From CAYFKJ01 sp964528595 (GTDB lineage: Bacteria; Pseudomonadota; Alphaproteobacteria; UBA2966), in contig CAZGTM010000116.1 of assembly GCA_964528595.1 (NCBI GenBank), positions 1-6,362 on the forward strand: a stretch of DNA of 6,362 bases. The letters are read 5' to 3'. Shown here one piece after another: positions 5,868 through 6,362 of this stretch (positions are counted from its first letter, which is position 1; every line of letters starts with the position of its first letter). Made by a program: the position numbers and the translations under genes. The notes under the pieces are model-generated. The model saw only the letters and a program-made list of their open reading frames with translations. It was not told the DNA's origin and searched no databases.

Positions 5868-6332
5868 ATGGATGAGTTTGTCTTGGCCAGGGCCATACAC
5901 GTGGTCGCGGTAGTAGCCTGGATCGGCGGCGTCAACCTCGTCACGATGGTCGTCCTGCCGTCGGTTCGTGCGTCCGCGTCATCGCCCGACAAGCTCGCGT
6001 ACTTCGAGGACATCGAAAGCCGCTTCGGCGTACAGGCCCGCATCATCACGCTGATCGCCGGCGCCAGCGGGTTTTATATGTTGTACCTGCTCGATGGCTG
6101 GAGCCGTTACGCCTCGTGGGAATACTGGTGGGTGCACGCCATGACCGGCATCTGGGTGCTTTTCACCCTGGTCCTGTTCGTACTGGAGCCGCTTTTCCTC
6201 CACGCCTGGTTCACGCGAAAGATGGCGGAGGAGCCGGAAAGCACGATCAAACTCGTCACGCAGTTTCACCGCATATTGCTAGCCGCCAGTCTCGTCACCG
6301 TCTTCGGCGCGGTGATCGGCGTCCACGGCTGA
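5868..6332 (+). CDS. Four-helix integral membrane protein, CopD/DUF2269-like; candidate APS reductase membrane partner
   Basis: This 154-aa protein has four predicted membrane helices, at about residues 5-31, 56-76, 88-112 and 132-152. The opening RAIHVVAVVAWIGGVNLV is typical of CopD/DUF2269-like small membrane proteins. Histidines lie near helix positions: H11 in helix 1, H90 at the start of helix 3, H112 at its end and H134 at the start of helix 4. That would allow haem or metal binding, which is inference. The ATG at 5868 has GGAGAG 9 nt upstream and is preferred over the upstream in-frame extension to 5799. The gene is divergent from aprB. Some sulfur oxidisers carry a small membrane protein gene, aprM, next to aprBA, proposed to anchor the reductase or link it to quinone. 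This gene might play that role, but I cannot confirm homology. A copper-transport or unknown role is the alternative. Confidence 0.87.
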   Translation: MDEFVLARAIHVVAVVAWIGGVNLVTMVVLPSVRASASSPDKLAYFEDIESRFGVQARIITLIAGASGFYMLYLLDGWSRYASWEYWWVHAMTGIWVLFTLVLFVLEPLFLHAWFTRKMAEEPESTIKLVTQFHRILLAASLVTVFGAVIGVHG

Positions 6333-6362
6333 CGAACGGTTGCTAGTCGATAATGGCTTGAT

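Overview
The window is about 60% G+C and carries six convincing protein-coding genes. It suggests a proteobacterium with a sulfur-oxidising or sulfur-cycling lifestyle. Protein style (an EntE-like N-terminus on the acyl-CoA ligase, a KGGE-type AprB, a CopD-like membrane protein) fits an alphaproteobacterium of Rhodospirillales type, but that placement is inference. No RNA genes, insertion sequences, CRISPR arrays or prophage genes are visible.

The core is the leftward pair aprB (5648 to 5223) and aprA (5103 to 3196). They encode the iron-sulfur and flavin subunits of dissimilatory adenylylsulfate (APS) reductase, which interconverts sulfite plus AMP with APS. All eight cluster cysteines, the AprB tryptophan beside the first CxxC of the second motif, the AprA flavin-binding glycines and the signature substrate-pocket segments are present, so both subunits look functional. 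A 119-nt gap with a GC-rich hairpin separates the two genes. A perfect 11-bp stem-loop lies 23 nt after the aprA stop. The sat, dsr, qmo and sox genes are not in the window.

To the right, across a 219-bp AT-rich intergenic region with -10-like boxes on both strands, a rightward gene (5868 to 6332) encodes a small four-helix membrane protein with histidines near helix ends. It resembles CopD/DUF2269-type proteins. Its position makes it a candidate membrane partner of the reductase, in the role proposed for AprM in some sulfur oxidisers. That is a hypothesis.

To the left, beyond the terminator, three leftward genes form a likely operon: a 122-aa protein with a possible STAS/SpoIIAA-like fold, a YkgJ-family cysteine-cluster protein, and a class I adenylate-forming acyl-CoA synthetase. 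Their link to sulfur metabolism is unknown. At the left edge, overlapping the synthetase stop codon, is a near-perfect FNR/FixK-type dyad. It is correctly placed for a class II promoter of a leftward gene that would start near position 20 and run out of the window.
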